A DNA stretch of 61,344 nucleotides from Burkholderiales bacterium (GTDB lineage: Bacteria; Pseudomonadota; Gammaproteobacteria; Burkholderiales; Burkholderiaceae_C): NCBI GenBank assembly GCA_018969975.1, contig JAGWXI010000005.1, positions 1-61,344 on the forward strand. Reading direction: 5' to 3'. A program made the translations under genes and the position numbers. This document shows positions 45,108 through 53,922 of this stretch, one piece after another. The number at the start of each line of letters is the position of its first letter. Position 1 is the stretch's first letter. The notes under the pieces were generated by a model. It was given only the letters and a program-made list of their open reading frames with translations. It did not search any database and had not been told where the DNA came from.

Positions 45108-46076
45108 TTGAAAAATTCAATTAAGTTAAGTGCGTTATTTTTTTCTCTGCTTTTTGCAACCGCAATTTTTGCCCAGGATTTCCCAACAAAACCGATCAAA
45201 ATAATTGTTCCTTTCCCACCGGGTGGTGCTACGGATACCATTTCCCGAGCTGTGGCAGAACGGCTACAAGCTGTGTTGAATAAACCCGTCATTGTTGAAA
45301 ATAAGGCAGGGGCAAGCGGCAACATCGGTGTAGCTGAAGTTGTGCGGTCGGCGCCTGATGGCTACACCCTTGTCATGGGGGCGGCGCAAACGCTGACGAT
45401 CAACCATCAACTTTTCGACAAAATGGGTTTCACGCCACAAAAAGATTTGGCTCCTATTGTTGTTGTGGCTTCGGTACCGAATGTTTTGGTCGTTGCAAAT
45501 CGGTTGCCCGCAAAAAATCTTCAGGAACTTATTGCGCTCGCAAAAGCTAACCCTGGAAAATTTAGCAGTGGCTCGTCGAGCACTGGGGGTACGCCGCACC
45601 TGACTCTTGAAATGTTTAAAACAGTCACTGGTACCTCGATTGTCCATGTCCCCTACAAGGGGAGTGCCCCCGCGCTTCAAGATCTCGCAGGAGGCCAGAT
45701 TGAGATGATGTTTGACAACCTGCCAGCTGCTCTGCCCCTTATTTCAGGCGGGCGAGTCCGACCAATTGGTGTTACTTCTCTTAAGCGAACTGCGTCTGCA
45801 CCGGACATTCCGACCCTTGACGAGATGGGATTGAAGGGGTTCGAAACTCAAGGTTGGTTTGGTCTTTTAGCGCCCGCGGAAACGCCTTTTGCAATATTGG
45901 AGAAGCTAAATGTTGAGGTTAATAAGATGATCCAATCGCCGGAATTTCGAGAGCGTCTTGTAAAAGCTGGTGCGGACCCCGTTGGAGGATCCATTGATGA
46001 CTTTCGCCAGCGTTTGAAGGCAGAAACAGATCGTTGGGGCCGGGTCATTAAGGAGGCAAATGTGAAGGCTGAATGA
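45108..46076 (+). CDS. Bug/TctC-family binding protein
   Basis: A 322-residue Bug receptor with signal peptide (LSALFFSLLFATAIFAQ), FPTKPIKIIVPFPPGGATD, VPYKGSAPALQDLAGGQ and the usual C-terminal half. AGGAGG stands before the start at 45108, which appears to be TTG. No tctAB genes are nearby. It belongs to the LacI-controlled operon and probably captures a carboxylate related to the pathway. Confidence 0.88.
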   Translation: MKNSIKLSALFFSLLFATAIFAQDFPTKPIKIIVPFPPGGATDTISRAVAERLQAVLNKPVIVENKAGASGNIGVAEVVRSAPDGYTLVMGAAQTLTINHQLFDKMGFTPQKDLAPIVVVASVPNVLVVANRLPAKNLQELIALAKANPGKFSSGSSSTGGTPHLTLEMFKTVTGTSIVHVPYKGSAPALQDLAGGQIEMMFDNLPAALPLISGGRVRPIGVTSLKRTASAPDIPTLDEMGLKGFETQGWFGLLAPAETPFAILEKLNVEVNKMIQSPEFRERLVKAGADPVGGSIDDFRQRLKAETDRWGRVIKEANVKAE

Positions 46077-46123
46077 TTAAGGTCTTAGCTCATTGACAAT
46101 TAAAAATAACAAAATAAAATTAT

Positions 46124-46137
46124 TGCAAACGATTGCA
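46124..46137. promoter_or_regulatory. LacI-type operator 2
   Basis: TGCAAACGATTGCA matches the core of operator 1 (TGCAAACGTTTGCA) at 13 of 14 positions. It lies 63 bases before the ABC binding-protein start in the only long gap inside the operon. It suggests a second LacI-controlled promoter for the ABC transporter genes. Confidence 0.72.
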
Positions 46138-46199
46138 GTGGGCTAATCGTTTGATGAAAATACCAAGCCTACATCCATTTGACTAAGGAGAAAAATACC

Positions 46200-47237
46200 A
46201 TGTCATCTTTCAACATCACACGAAGAAAAGTAACGTCTTTTGCTGCAGTCGCCGCACTTGGATCTTTACCATGGCCAGCAACTTCTCAGTCAAAACCCGA
46301 TCGATTAACTATTCGTTATGGTTATTTACCCGTCCCAACAGTTCCCCTCTACGCTGCAATAGCGCATGATTTGTTTGAAAAAGAAAACTTAGACGTTCAG
46401 TTGGTTAAATTTACTTCGGGGCCCGCAACTTTTCAAGCGATGCAGGCGGGAAGCGTAGATGCTGGTCAAGGAGGCATTGGAACTTACTTTATGGGAACAA
46501 CGCGAGGACTGGAAATTCGCTGGGTTTACACCTACGGTGATTACTCTCCTATCGAAGGCTTGGTCGTTAAAAAAGGTAGTGCAGTTCGAGACTTTAAAGA
46601 TCTAAAAGGCAAAAAAGTAACTTATGCATCTGGTTCATCACAGCATCTTGCCCATTTGATTGCACTTCGCAAGGCAGGCATGAATATCAGTGATGTTGAT
46701 GCAGTTCCACTTGCTCCGCCCCAAGGCTTGGCTGCAGTTCTAAACGGTGATGTGGAGGCTGGATGGTTCTGGGATCCGTTTGTAAGTCAGGCGATAGATA
46801 AGGGAGCCACTCGAATCATCAACAATAAAGAACTGGGAGCTCTAGATCCCTTTGGTTTTGCCGTGACAACCAAGTTCCTGTCAGATCCAAAAAATGTTGC
46901 TGGTATCGGAAGAATGATTCGCGCAATGGCTGAGGGCCAGAGACGATTTGCCGCAGATCCCGGCCCAACCATGGAGAAGATTCGTACGATTACTGGAATT
47001 GATGACAAATTAGCACAACAAATCATCAAGGGTGTTGAGTGGTATGAACCGCAAGCACAACTCGACGTCAGGCATCCACTTTCGTTGGCTGAGCCCAATA
47101 ACTTTGGCCGTGGTGCTAGCCAATATCTTAAAGATCGGGTGGAGGACCCAGCGATCTTGGCTCAGCTCATTACAAAACGTGGTGACATTGCGGCCTTCAT
47201 AGACAATCGACCCCTAAATGCAGCATTTGTCCGATGA
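46200..47237 (+). CDS. ABC transporter binding protein, SsuA/TauA/NMT1 type
   Basis: A 345-residue protein; AAGGAG nine bases before the ATG at 46200 fixes the start. The N terminus holds a twin arginine (NITRRKVTSFAAVAALG), so export through the Tat path is possible. The binding domain follows the SsuA/NrtA pattern (RYGYLPVPTVPLYAAIAHDLFEKENLDV, AGQGGIGTYFMG). This class binds sulfonates, nitrate, pyrimidine precursors or aromatic acids. With the next two genes it forms a complete importer. Confidence 0.86.
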   Translation: MSSFNITRRKVTSFAAVAALGSLPWPATSQSKPDRLTIRYGYLPVPTVPLYAAIAHDLFEKENLDVQLVKFTSGPATFQAMQAGSVDAGQGGIGTYFMGTTRGLEIRWVYTYGDYSPIEGLVVKKGSAVRDFKDLKGKKVTYASGSSQHLAHLIALRKAGMNISDVDAVPLAPPQGLAAVLNGDVEAGWFWDPFVSQAIDKGATRIINNKELGALDPFGFAVTTKFLSDPKNVAGIGRMIRAMAEGQRRFAADPGPTMEKIRTITGIDDKLAQQIIKGVEWYEPQAQLDVRHPLSLAEPNNFGRGASQYLKDRVEDPAILAQLITKRGDIAAFIDNRPLNAAFVR

Positions 47238-47290
47238 TGCATTGCTAGTTGTCCTGATAAAAGTACTGTCGTAGTTTGCATGGATCAACT

Positions 47291-48085
47291 ATGAAAATTG
47301 AACCTGCACTTATCGAGGCAAGGGGTTTATCCAAAACTTACCCGGGGCGCAGGGAGTCGGATCCATCGACCCTTGCGCTTGAAGACTTTGACATAACGGT
47401 CTCTGCGCATGAGGTTGCCTGCGTGGTTGGCCCTAGTGGTTGTGGCAAGACCACGCTCCTAAACATCATCGCGGGCTTTGAAACTCCATCATCGGGCTCT
47501 TTGAAGGTGCGTGGACAGACGATAACCGGACCGCACCCTGATCGAAGCGTTGTATTTCAACAGCCTGCGCTTTTCCCTTGGTTGACTGTTTGGGACAACA
47601 TAACGCTTGGACCTCGTCTCAGGGGAGTCAACCTCCAAACGCTCGAAGAGTCAACGAAAAAAGTTTTGCTCAGCGTTGGTCTCGCTGGTTTTGAACACCA
47701 CTTCCCTTACCAGTTATCTGGTGGAATGCGACAACGGGTTCAACTTGCTAGAGTGCTAGTAGCCAGTCCAGATGTTATTTTGATGGACGAACCCTTTGGT
47801 GCTTTGGATGCACAAACTCGCGTTGTCATGCACGAAGTAGTCCTCAAAGTCTGGTCGGAATATCGACCAACCATTTTTTTCATTACGCATGATGTTGAGG
47901 AGGCGCTGATATTGTCCGACTGCATTTATGTCATGACCCGCAGGCCCGGTCGGATCAAAGAACGTATCGATGTGCCCTTCAATCGCCCACGCAGTTATGC
48001 ATTAATAGGTGATCCTGAGTTTGCATCCCTTCGAGCGCGCATAGTTGGAATACTCAGAAACGAATGGCTGGAAGCGCAAGAATGA
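47291..48085 (+). CDS. ABC transporter ATPase, SsuB/TauB type
   Basis: A 264-residue ATPase with Walker [23 protein letters not shown], signature [15 protein letters not shown], Walker B ILMDEPFGALD and ITHDVEEALIL. I start at the ATG at 47291; a TTG at 47276 is in frame but has a weaker case. The stop overlaps the permease start by four bases. Partner of the 46200 binding protein. Confidence 0.9.
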   Translation: MKIEPALIEARGLSKTYPGRRESDPSTLALEDFDITVSAHEVACVVGPSGCGKTTLLNIIAGFETPSSGSLKVRGQTITGPHPDRSVVFQQPALFPWLTVWDNITLGPRLRGVNLQTLEESTKKVLLSVGLAGFEHHFPYQLSGGMRQRVQLARVLVASPDVILMDEPFGALDAQTRVVMHEVVLKVWSEYRPTIFFITHDVEEALILSDCIYVMTRRPGRIKERIDVPFNRPRSYALIGDPEFASLRARIVGILRNEWLEAQE

Positions 48086-48855
48086 ATAAGCATCGTCACC
48101 TAAATATTGTGAGTGTCCTCGCTGTGATTGGATTCATCTCTTTGTGGTGGCTAATTGCAATTTCAGGATGGGTACGCCCAGAATTTTTGCCTTCTCCCCC
48201 TCGATTGGTAGAGACGTTCTTCGAAATAGTAGAAAAAGGATATGGTGGTTCATCACTCAGTAAGCATGTAGGGATGAGTGTGATGCGCGCTGTTAGTGGC
48301 TTTCTGTTAGCTGTGCTTGTGGGCGTTCCATTTGGTATTTTGATTGGTCGAAATGAGGTTGCTTACGCCATAGTTTCTCCGATTATTGGGTTTCTGCGAC
48401 CAATTCCACCAATCGCTTTTGCAACACTATTTGTGTTCTATTTTGGGATAGGCGAATCCTCCAAAATTGGACTCATATTCATGGCTGCCTTTTGGTATGT
48501 TGTACTTAACTGTTCAGATGGCGTTCGGGCGGTTCCGCTTATGCTGATTCGTGCTGGACAGAGTATTGGATTGAACCGCGCCCAATTGTTCTTTAGGGTA
48601 ATTGTTCCAGCAGCAATGCCAGCAATCATGACAGCTTTGCGTTCAGCGTCATCTATTTCATGGACTCTTGTTGTAGCCTCTGAATTACTTGGTGCTCAGG
48701 CTGGACTTGGCTTTATTATTTTAGATTCTGCACAATACTTTAATGTGCCTGCAACGTTTATCGGCATAGTACTGATTGGAGTCATTGGACTAGTTTGGGA
48801 ACTCGTTTTGTCTGGCTTACAACATCGTGCCTTGCACTGGCAAGGGCATTTCTGA
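48082..48855 (+). CDS. ABC transporter permease, SsuC/TauC type
   Basis: A 257-residue membrane protein with about six helices (start LNIVSVLAVIGFISLWWLIA), the PIIGFLRPIPPIAFATL segment and the coupling loop SIGLNRAQLFFRVIVPAAMP. The ATGA overlap with the ATPase gene and GGAAG before it favour the ATG at 48082 over an earlier in-frame ATG at 48064. Last gene of the LacI-controlled run. A ten-base inverted repeat lies 18 bases downstream. Confidence 0.9.
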   Translation: MNKHRHLNIVSVLAVIGFISLWWLIAISGWVRPEFLPSPPRLVETFFEIVEKGYGGSSLSKHVGMSVMRAVSGFLLAVLVGVPFGILIGRNEVAYAIVSPIIGFLRPIPPIAFATLFVFYFGIGESSKIGLIFMAAFWYVVLNCSDGVRAVPLMLIRAGQSIGLNRAQLFFRVIVPAAMPAIMTALRSASSISWTLVVASELLGAQAGLGFIILDSAQYFNVPATFIGIVLIGVIGLVWELVLSGLQHRALHWQGHF

Positions 48856-48873
48856 GAGGATCAGTAACTATCC

Positions 48874-48903
48874 TGTGAGCGTTATTTCCCTTAAACGCTC
48901 ACA
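48874..48903. terminator. Inverted repeat, candidate terminator after the ABC permease gene
   Basis: TGTGAGCGTT and its exact complement AACGCTCACA enclose a ten-base loop. The tail (TTGCTTT) is poor in T, so this is a weak intrinsic terminator at best and could be an operator for the next gene. Confidence 0.45.
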
Positions 48904-48979
48904 TTGCTTTGGACAGTTCGGCTAATGCGTTTCGATAGAGATAACGGCTACAGTCAAGCTAATTCGTTGAAAGCAAGAG

Positions 48980-50890
48980 ATGCAGTTTTATAAAAATGGA
49001 TTCAGGGGCGGTAACCCCGATATCGAGGAAGCCGCGCCAAACCGTCGTAATCGCGGTATCCATGAACCATTACCAGAAAAAGTAGATGTGCTGATTGCTG
49101 GAACTGGTCCAGCAGGTTTATGCCTTGCTGCACAGTTGTCGCAATTTCCTGAAATCCATACGATGATTATTGAACGTATGCCCAGCAATATCATCAAGGG
49201 CAAAGCCGATGGCATCAATACGCGCAGTATGGAGATGTTCCAAGCCTTTGGATTTGCTGACAAGGTCAAGCGTGAAACTTACTGGGTCAATCAAACCGCA
49301 TTTTGGATGCCGGACCCCAAAAATCCGGAACATATTCAACGTGTTGGCCGTGTGCAAGATGTTGCCGACGATAGTTCTGAAATGCCGCATATCTTGATTA
49401 ACCAAGCAAGATTGCATGAGCTCTTTCTTGAGGTGATGAAGAACGCACCTTCACGACTTGAGCCTGATTACAGCTGGGAAGTGCAGGGCTTGCGCATTGA
49501 TCACACTTGCAATGACTACCCCGTGACTGTCACGCTGCGAGATGCAAGTGGCGTGAACTGGGGTGCAACGCGCACTGTACGAGCCAACTATGTGGTGGGC
49601 TGCGATGGCGCGCATTCTGCGGTACGCAAAGCTATTGGTGGCGTGTTGCATGGCGATGCGGCGCACCAAGCCTGGGGCGTAATGGATATTTTGGCTAACA
49701 CCGATTTTCCGGACGTGCGCCAGAAGTGCTTGATTTCTTCTGCAAATGAAGGCAATGTGTTGATCTTGCCGCGCGAGGGCGGCTACATATTCCGTATGTA
49801 TGTCGAATTAGACAAACTCCGCCCCGATGAAAAAGCAGCGCATCGCAAATTCACACAAGAGGACATGATTGCTGCAGCCAATCGGATCATCAAGCCTTAT
49901 TCGCTGGATGTGAAAGAAGTGGTCTGGTGGTCGATCTACGATATTGGGCACAGCATCACCGATCGCTTTGATGATGTGCCAGAAGGGGTAGACCGTAACC
50001 CCAGAGTGTTCACTGCTGGCGATGCGTGCCATACCCACTCCCCCAAAGCCGGTCAAGGTATGAATGTATCGATGCAAGATACATTCAATCTCGGATGGAA
50101 ATTGGTACATGTGCTGCAGGGACGGGCAAAAGCCTCTCTGTTGCGAAGCTACTCCAAAGAGCGCCTAACAGAAGCCAAACGTCTGGTGGAAACGGACCAT
50201 GCGTGGTCGCGCATCATGTCGGCACCCACTACACAAGCCGAACGCGATGGCACAGAGGAGCCTCGCATCATCCGTCAATTCAAAGCAAACCTAGAGTTCA
50301 CTGGTGGTACAGCCGTTAAATACGATACCTCCTATTTATTTGCTGCTAACAAACACCAAGACTTGGCTAAGGGAGAAGAGATTGGAAGACGCTTTCACTC
50401 AGCGCCAGTGGTACGTTTGTCTGATGTAAGGCAACTGCAACTAGGCCATGTTGCAAAAGCGGATGCGCGGTGGCGTATTTATGCATTCGCTGGTAGGGCT
50501 GATAGCTCTGATGCCGGTTCTGCAATCCACCGGCTGTGTGAGTGGTTAGAAAGCAACCCTGACTCACCTATTGTCAAGCACACCCGTAAGGAAGAAGACA
50601 TCGATGCATTCATTGATATTCGTGCAATTTTCCAGCAAACCTTCGAGCAACTAGCCTACGAGCGCATGCCCTCGTTGCTCAAACCTAAAACCGGGAAACT
50701 TGGTTTGCAAGACTATGAAAAAGTATTCTGCGTCGACCACAAAGGCCTTGGCGACATTTTTGATATGCGCGGCATCAACCGCGACAAAGGTTGCATGATC
50801 GTAGTACGCCCTGATCAGTATGTGGCTAATATCTTGCCCCTAGATGGTTTTGATGAGTTAGGGGTGTTTTTTTCTGGAGTTTTAAGTTAA
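48980..50890 (+). CDS. mobA: FAD monooxygenase, MobA-like (3-hydroxybenzoate 4-monooxygenase)
   Basis: The 636-residue flavoprotein monooxygenase has GTGPAG (41-46) for FAD, a CDGAHSAVRKAIG DG motif and the GDACHTHSPKAGQGMN second FAD motif. A C-terminal thioredoxin-like domain follows. The start (MQFYKNGFRGGNPDI) and the DYPVTVTL, QAWGVMDIL and GQGMN stretches closely recall MobA of Comamonas testosteroni, which turns 3-hydroxybenzoate into protocatechuate. Length agrees (about 640). Phenol 2-monooxygenase is the alternative. No protocatechuate-cleavage genes are in the window. It abuts the convergent cyclase gene with no gap. Confidence 0.8.
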   Translation: MQFYKNGFRGGNPDIEEAAPNRRNRGIHEPLPEKVDVLIAGTGPAGLCLAAQLSQFPEIHTMIIERMPSNIIKGKADGINTRSMEMFQAFGFADKVKRETYWVNQTAFWMPDPKNPEHIQRVGRVQDVADDSSEMPHILINQARLHELFLEVMKNAPSRLEPDYSWEVQGLRIDHTCNDYPVTVTLRDASGVNWGATRTVRANYVVGCDGAHSAVRKAIGGVLHGDAAHQAWGVMDILANTDFPDVRQKCLISSANEGNVLILPREGGYIFRMYVELDKLRPDEKAAHRKFTQEDMIAAANRIIKPYSLDVKEVVWWSIYDIGHSITDRFDDVPEGVDRNPRVFTAGDACHTHSPKAGQGMNVSMQDTFNLGWKLVHVLQGRAKASLLRSYSKERLTEAKRLVETDHAWSRIMSAPTTQAERDGTEEPRIIRQFKANLEFTGGTAVKYDTSYLFAANKHQDLAKGEEIGRRFHSAPVVRLSDVRQLQLGHVAKADARWRIYAFAGRADSSDAGSAIHRLCEWLESNPDSPIVKHTRKEEDIDAFIDIRAIFQQTFEQLAYERMPSLLKPKTGKLGLQDYEKVFCVDHKGLGDIFDMRGINRDKGCMIVVRPDQYVANILPLDGFDELGVFFSGVLS

Positions 50891-51952
50891 CTACACCGTC
50901 GCTATTGGAGTGGCCGGTGAACCAACAGCTCCGGGTAGTCGCAGAGGTGGTGCTGTTAATAAAAATCGAGAGCGTTGGTTTTGTCGTAGCCAATTTGCAA
51001 GTGGCGATAAGTGCCAAATTTCACCTAGATGAATACCTAATTTAAAGAGGCAATGTTCGTGAAGGGGCAAGGTGGCGCAACTTCCAGGCTGGTGCTTTGC
51101 TGGATGCGCCTCTACTGCGTAGTTATCTGCAATGAGTGCGACCAAGCCTGAATCTGTTATCCATTGCAGGAGTTTGGAGTCTCGGCCCTCTAAAACGGCG
51201 CAACTTTTTTCAAGTAAGTCGCCATCGGGTGTTTTTTGCATTTCTAACAGCATGTCAGCAAATCCCGTATGCAAGCAAACCATATCACCTGATTCAACGC
51301 TGACTTTATCTTTTTTCAGGATATCCATGAGCATATCGTGATCGATATTGACCCTTTCTCTGCCAACGTGTGCGTGTAAGTCGATCATCACAGCCCGGCC
51401 TTGCACACATTTTTCAGACATCTTTTCGATTCCAAGTGCCTTAGCTTGTGATGTAGATTCTCTGGGGATTTTGGCGAAATCAAAAATGCCGGCACCCTCG
51501 GGCTTATCGGGCCCGACTACATCAATGCCAGCGCGATAGCCGTTGTAGTAGAGCGGTTCAGGTTTTCCGTCACCATTACCGTCAAACATGGAGCCCACAT
51601 GCGCAAAGCTATCCCACTGCGTGCTGTATTGCAAATGCATGATGACTAAGTCATCACTCACTACATCGGTGCAACTGGGATCATCGCACCACAGTTGGTA
51701 ATTGAGGTTGGGTTTTCCATTGCGCACAGTTGGTCGAAGCACGGGTGGAAGTCTGCGGGGATTTAAAACATTTCCGCCAGGAAAATCTAGTGGCAGGCTC
51801 AAATTGAACGTAAGCCCCTCATTAACCTCTGCGATGCCTTGTTTTACTTTTTCTGGTGTGAGGAGATTCATTCGGCCATATTGGTCATCAGGACCAAAGT
51901 CGCCCCAATTAGATCCGGGTGGTCGCTGTTTCCATCTTGAAGATTGGCTCAT
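50891..51952 (-). CDS. Cyclase-family (kynurenine formamidase-like) hydrolase
   Basis: A 353-residue member of the cyclase/KynB family (PF04199 type). Its histidine motif appears as SFAHVGSMFD in place of the usual HxGTHxD, with a later DLHAHVG. It is longer than KynB, of the kind often found in aromatic and lactone catabolism. The start at 51952 has AGAT-rich leader sequence. It lies five bases after the stop of the quinone oxidoreductase gene, so the two probably share a transcript. Role unassigned. Confidence 0.8.
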   Translation of the reverse strand: MSQSSRWKQRPPGSNWGDFGPDDQYGRMNLLTPEKVKQGIAEVNEGLTFNLSLPLDFPGGNVLNPRRLPPVLRPTVRNGKPNLNYQLWCDDPSCTDVVSDDLVIMHLQYSTQWDSFAHVGSMFDGNGDGKPEPLYYNGYRAGIDVVGPDKPEGAGIFDFAKIPRESTSQAKALGIEKMSEKCVQGRAVMIDLHAHVGRERVNIDHDMLMDILKKDKVSVESGDMVCLHTGFADMLLEMQKTPDGDLLEKSCAVLEGRDSKLLQWITDSGLVALIADNYAVEAHPAKHQPGSCATLPLHEHCLFKLGIHLGEIWHLSPLANWLRQNQRSRFLLTAPPLRLPGAVGSPATPIATV

Positions 51953-51957
51953 GTTAA

Positions 51958-52959
51958 TTACCCACCCACCTTCAACATAATTTTTCCAATGTGCACGGAA
52001 GACTCCATCAATGCATGCGCTTGACTAGCTTGGGCTAGATCAAAGACTTGATGGATAACGGGTTTAACAGTGCCAGCCTCTAGGAGTGGCCAAACGTGTT
52101 GCTTCAATTCATTTGCCATTTGTGCTTTGTCTGCGGCAGTTCGAGGTCGCAGTGTTGACCCAGTAAACGTCAAACGCTTGGTCATCAGAGATACCCAATC
52201 GACTTCTACTTTTGAGGGTTGTAAAAAAGCAATTTGTACCAATCGCCCATCCGGTGCAAGTGCTTGCAAATTACGCTGCATGTAACTACCACCCACCATG
52301 TCTAGCAGGATATTGACACCCTGTTTATGAGTGTGCTCCATCACGATTGCAACAAAGTCTTGCGTGTTGTAATTGATGGCGACATCGGCGCCTATTTCTA
52401 GGCAAGCCTTTGCTTTTTCTTCATTGCCGACAGTACAAAATACTTTCGCACCAAAAGCATGAGCCAGTTGAATAGCCGTTAAACCGATTCCTGAGGAGCC
52501 GCCGTGCACCAAGAAAGTTTCACCTTTTTGTAATTTCCCACGTTGAAACACATTTGTCCATACAGTGAAAAAATTTTCTGCAAGAGCGGCAGCTTGCAGC
52601 ATGGAGTAGCCTTTTGGAATTGGCAGGGCCTGCCCCTCTGGAACAGTCACATATTCTGCATAAGCACCTCCATTGGTGAGTGCGCATAGCTTGTCCCCCA
52701 CTTTCCATTGGGAGACTCCAGATCCAAGGGCAACAACTTCACCCGAGACTTCTAAGCCAATAATCGGTGACGCTCCTGCAGGAGGGGGGTAACGCCCGCT
52801 TCGTTGCAAACAATCAGGCCGGTTGACACCAGCATAGGCAATACGCACTAAAACTTCACCTGCTACAGGGCTAGGTATGTCGCATTGACTAGGTACCAGA
52901 ACATCTGGGCTGCCACCTTTGCCGTGGTCAACATATTGCATGGTTGATGGAATGGACAT
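51958..52959 (-). CDS. NAD(P)H:quinone oxidoreductase-like zinc-independent MDR protein
   Basis: A 333-residue medium-chain reductase of the quinone-oxidoreductase (PIG3/QOR) type: an N-terminal GroES-like domain (RIAYAGVNRPDCLQRSGRYPPP), then the NADPH motif HGGSSGIGLTAIQLA. The MDR zinc ligands of alcohol dehydrogenases are not evident. It is the first gene of a two-gene minus-strand unit with the cyclase-family hydrolase. The 198-base gap upstream (52960-53157) separates it from the divergent phosphodiesterase gene. Confidence 0.86.
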   Translation of the reverse strand: MSIPSTMQYVDHGKGGSPDVLVPSQCDIPSPVAGEVLVRIAYAGVNRPDCLQRSGRYPPPAGASPIIGLEVSGEVVALGSGVSQWKVGDKLCALTNGGAYAEYVTVPEGQALPIPKGYSMLQAAALAENFFTVWTNVFQRGKLQKGETFLVHGGSSGIGLTAIQLAHAFGAKVFCTVGNEEKAKACLEIGADVAINYNTQDFVAIVMEHTHKQGVNILLDMVGGSYMQRNLQALAPDGRLVQIAFLQPSKVEVDWVSLMTKRLTFTGSTLRPRTAADKAQMANELKQHVWPLLEAGTVKPVIHQVFDLAQASQAHALMESSVHIGKIMLKVGG

Positions 52960-53157
52960 AGTAAAACCTCTTTGATGGGGGGTGTGCTTATTTAAATGGA
53001 GATGGATGCTCTTTTTGTAGGCATCCCAAATACTACAGTAGTAATCAAAGCTGGGTAAGCGGATATAGATGCATGTGGGACAGTTGCATTATTATGATTG
53101 AGAGCATCAATGCATAAAGTTTTGTGCCACCTGTTCACTAATTTTTCAAATTTCTAA
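52960..53157. other. Divergent intergenic region
   Basis: These 198 AT-rich bases separate the quinone oxidoreductase and glycerophosphodiesterase genes. I see only a weak six-base inverted repeat (GGATGC/GCATCC, 53004-53026) and no gene. Promoters for both directions must lie here but are not clear by eye. Confidence 0.5.
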
Positions 53158-53922
53158 ATGAATAATTTTTCTCATCACTGGCCTTATCCTTTTTGGATAG
53201 CGCATAGAGGGGCCGGAAAACTGGCTCCTGAAAACACGCTCGCAGCTTTTCGACTGGGTGCTCAATTTGGTTACCGGATGTTTGAATGCGATGTAAAACT
53301 CAGCTCTGATGATGTCATTTTTTTGCTTCATGATGCGCAGTTGGAGCGGACAACAAATGGCCAAGGTACTGCTGGTGATTTAACGTGGAGCGAACTTGCA
53401 AGATTAGATGCAGGTCAGTGGCACTCGCGCGCGTTTACTGGAGAGCCATTACCAACCCTAGAGGCTTTGGCTAAATTTTGTATGGCAGGTGGCTACTTTT
53501 TAAATATTGAAATTAAGCCTACACCCGGCTTAGAAAGACGTACGGGTGAGGTAGTTGCTGCGCAAGTAAGACAACTATGGAGTAAAGAGGCTATACCTCC
53601 TTTGCTGACATCTTTCGAACCTTTGGCTTTGGAGGCCGCATACAAAGTGGCGCCTGAATTACCAAGAGGTCTCTTATTGAATTCTTGGCAAAAAGATGCT
53701 GTTTCCTTAGCGCAAACCTTGCAATGCCAGGCGATGGTTTGTTATTACGACATTTGGAACGAGGAGCGTGTAGGTGCAGTGCATCAAGCAGGATTCAAGG
53801 CTTTGAGCTATACCGTCAACGATAGCAAGGCTGCTTTGCACTTACTGCAATTAGCTACGGACGGAATCATCACTGATCGCGTTGATCTATTTAATGAGGC
53901 AACATTCCCTTTGCAACAATAA
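53158..53922 (+). CDS. ugpQ: Glycerophosphodiester phosphodiesterase
   Basis: A 254-residue cytoplasmic [20 protein letters not shown] (catalytic H, R), [10 protein letters not shown] (E, D metal ligands), [12 protein letters not shown] and NIEIKP. No signal peptide, so UgpQ type rather than GlpQ. It hydrolyses glycerophosphodiesters to glycerol 3-phosphate. Its last 32 bases overlap the end of the convergent ureG. Confidence 0.92.
   Translation: MNNFSHHWPYPFWIAHRGAGKLAPENTLAAFRLGAQFGYRMFECDVKLSSDDVIFLLHDAQLERTTNGQGTAGDLTWSELARLDAGQWHSRAFTGEPLPTLEALAKFCMAGGYFLNIEIKPTPGLERRTGEVVAAQVRQLWSKEAIPPLLTSFEPLALEAAYKVAPELPRGLLLNSWQKDAVSLAQTLQCQAMVCYYDIWNEERVGAVHQAGFKALSYTVNDSKAALHLLQLATDGIITDRVDLFNEATFPLQQ

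Noticed and set aside
53004-53026. GGATGC/GCATCC inverted repeat upstream of the quinone oxidoreductase gene
   Set aside because: Only six pairs with an 11-base loop; too weak to call an operator or terminator.
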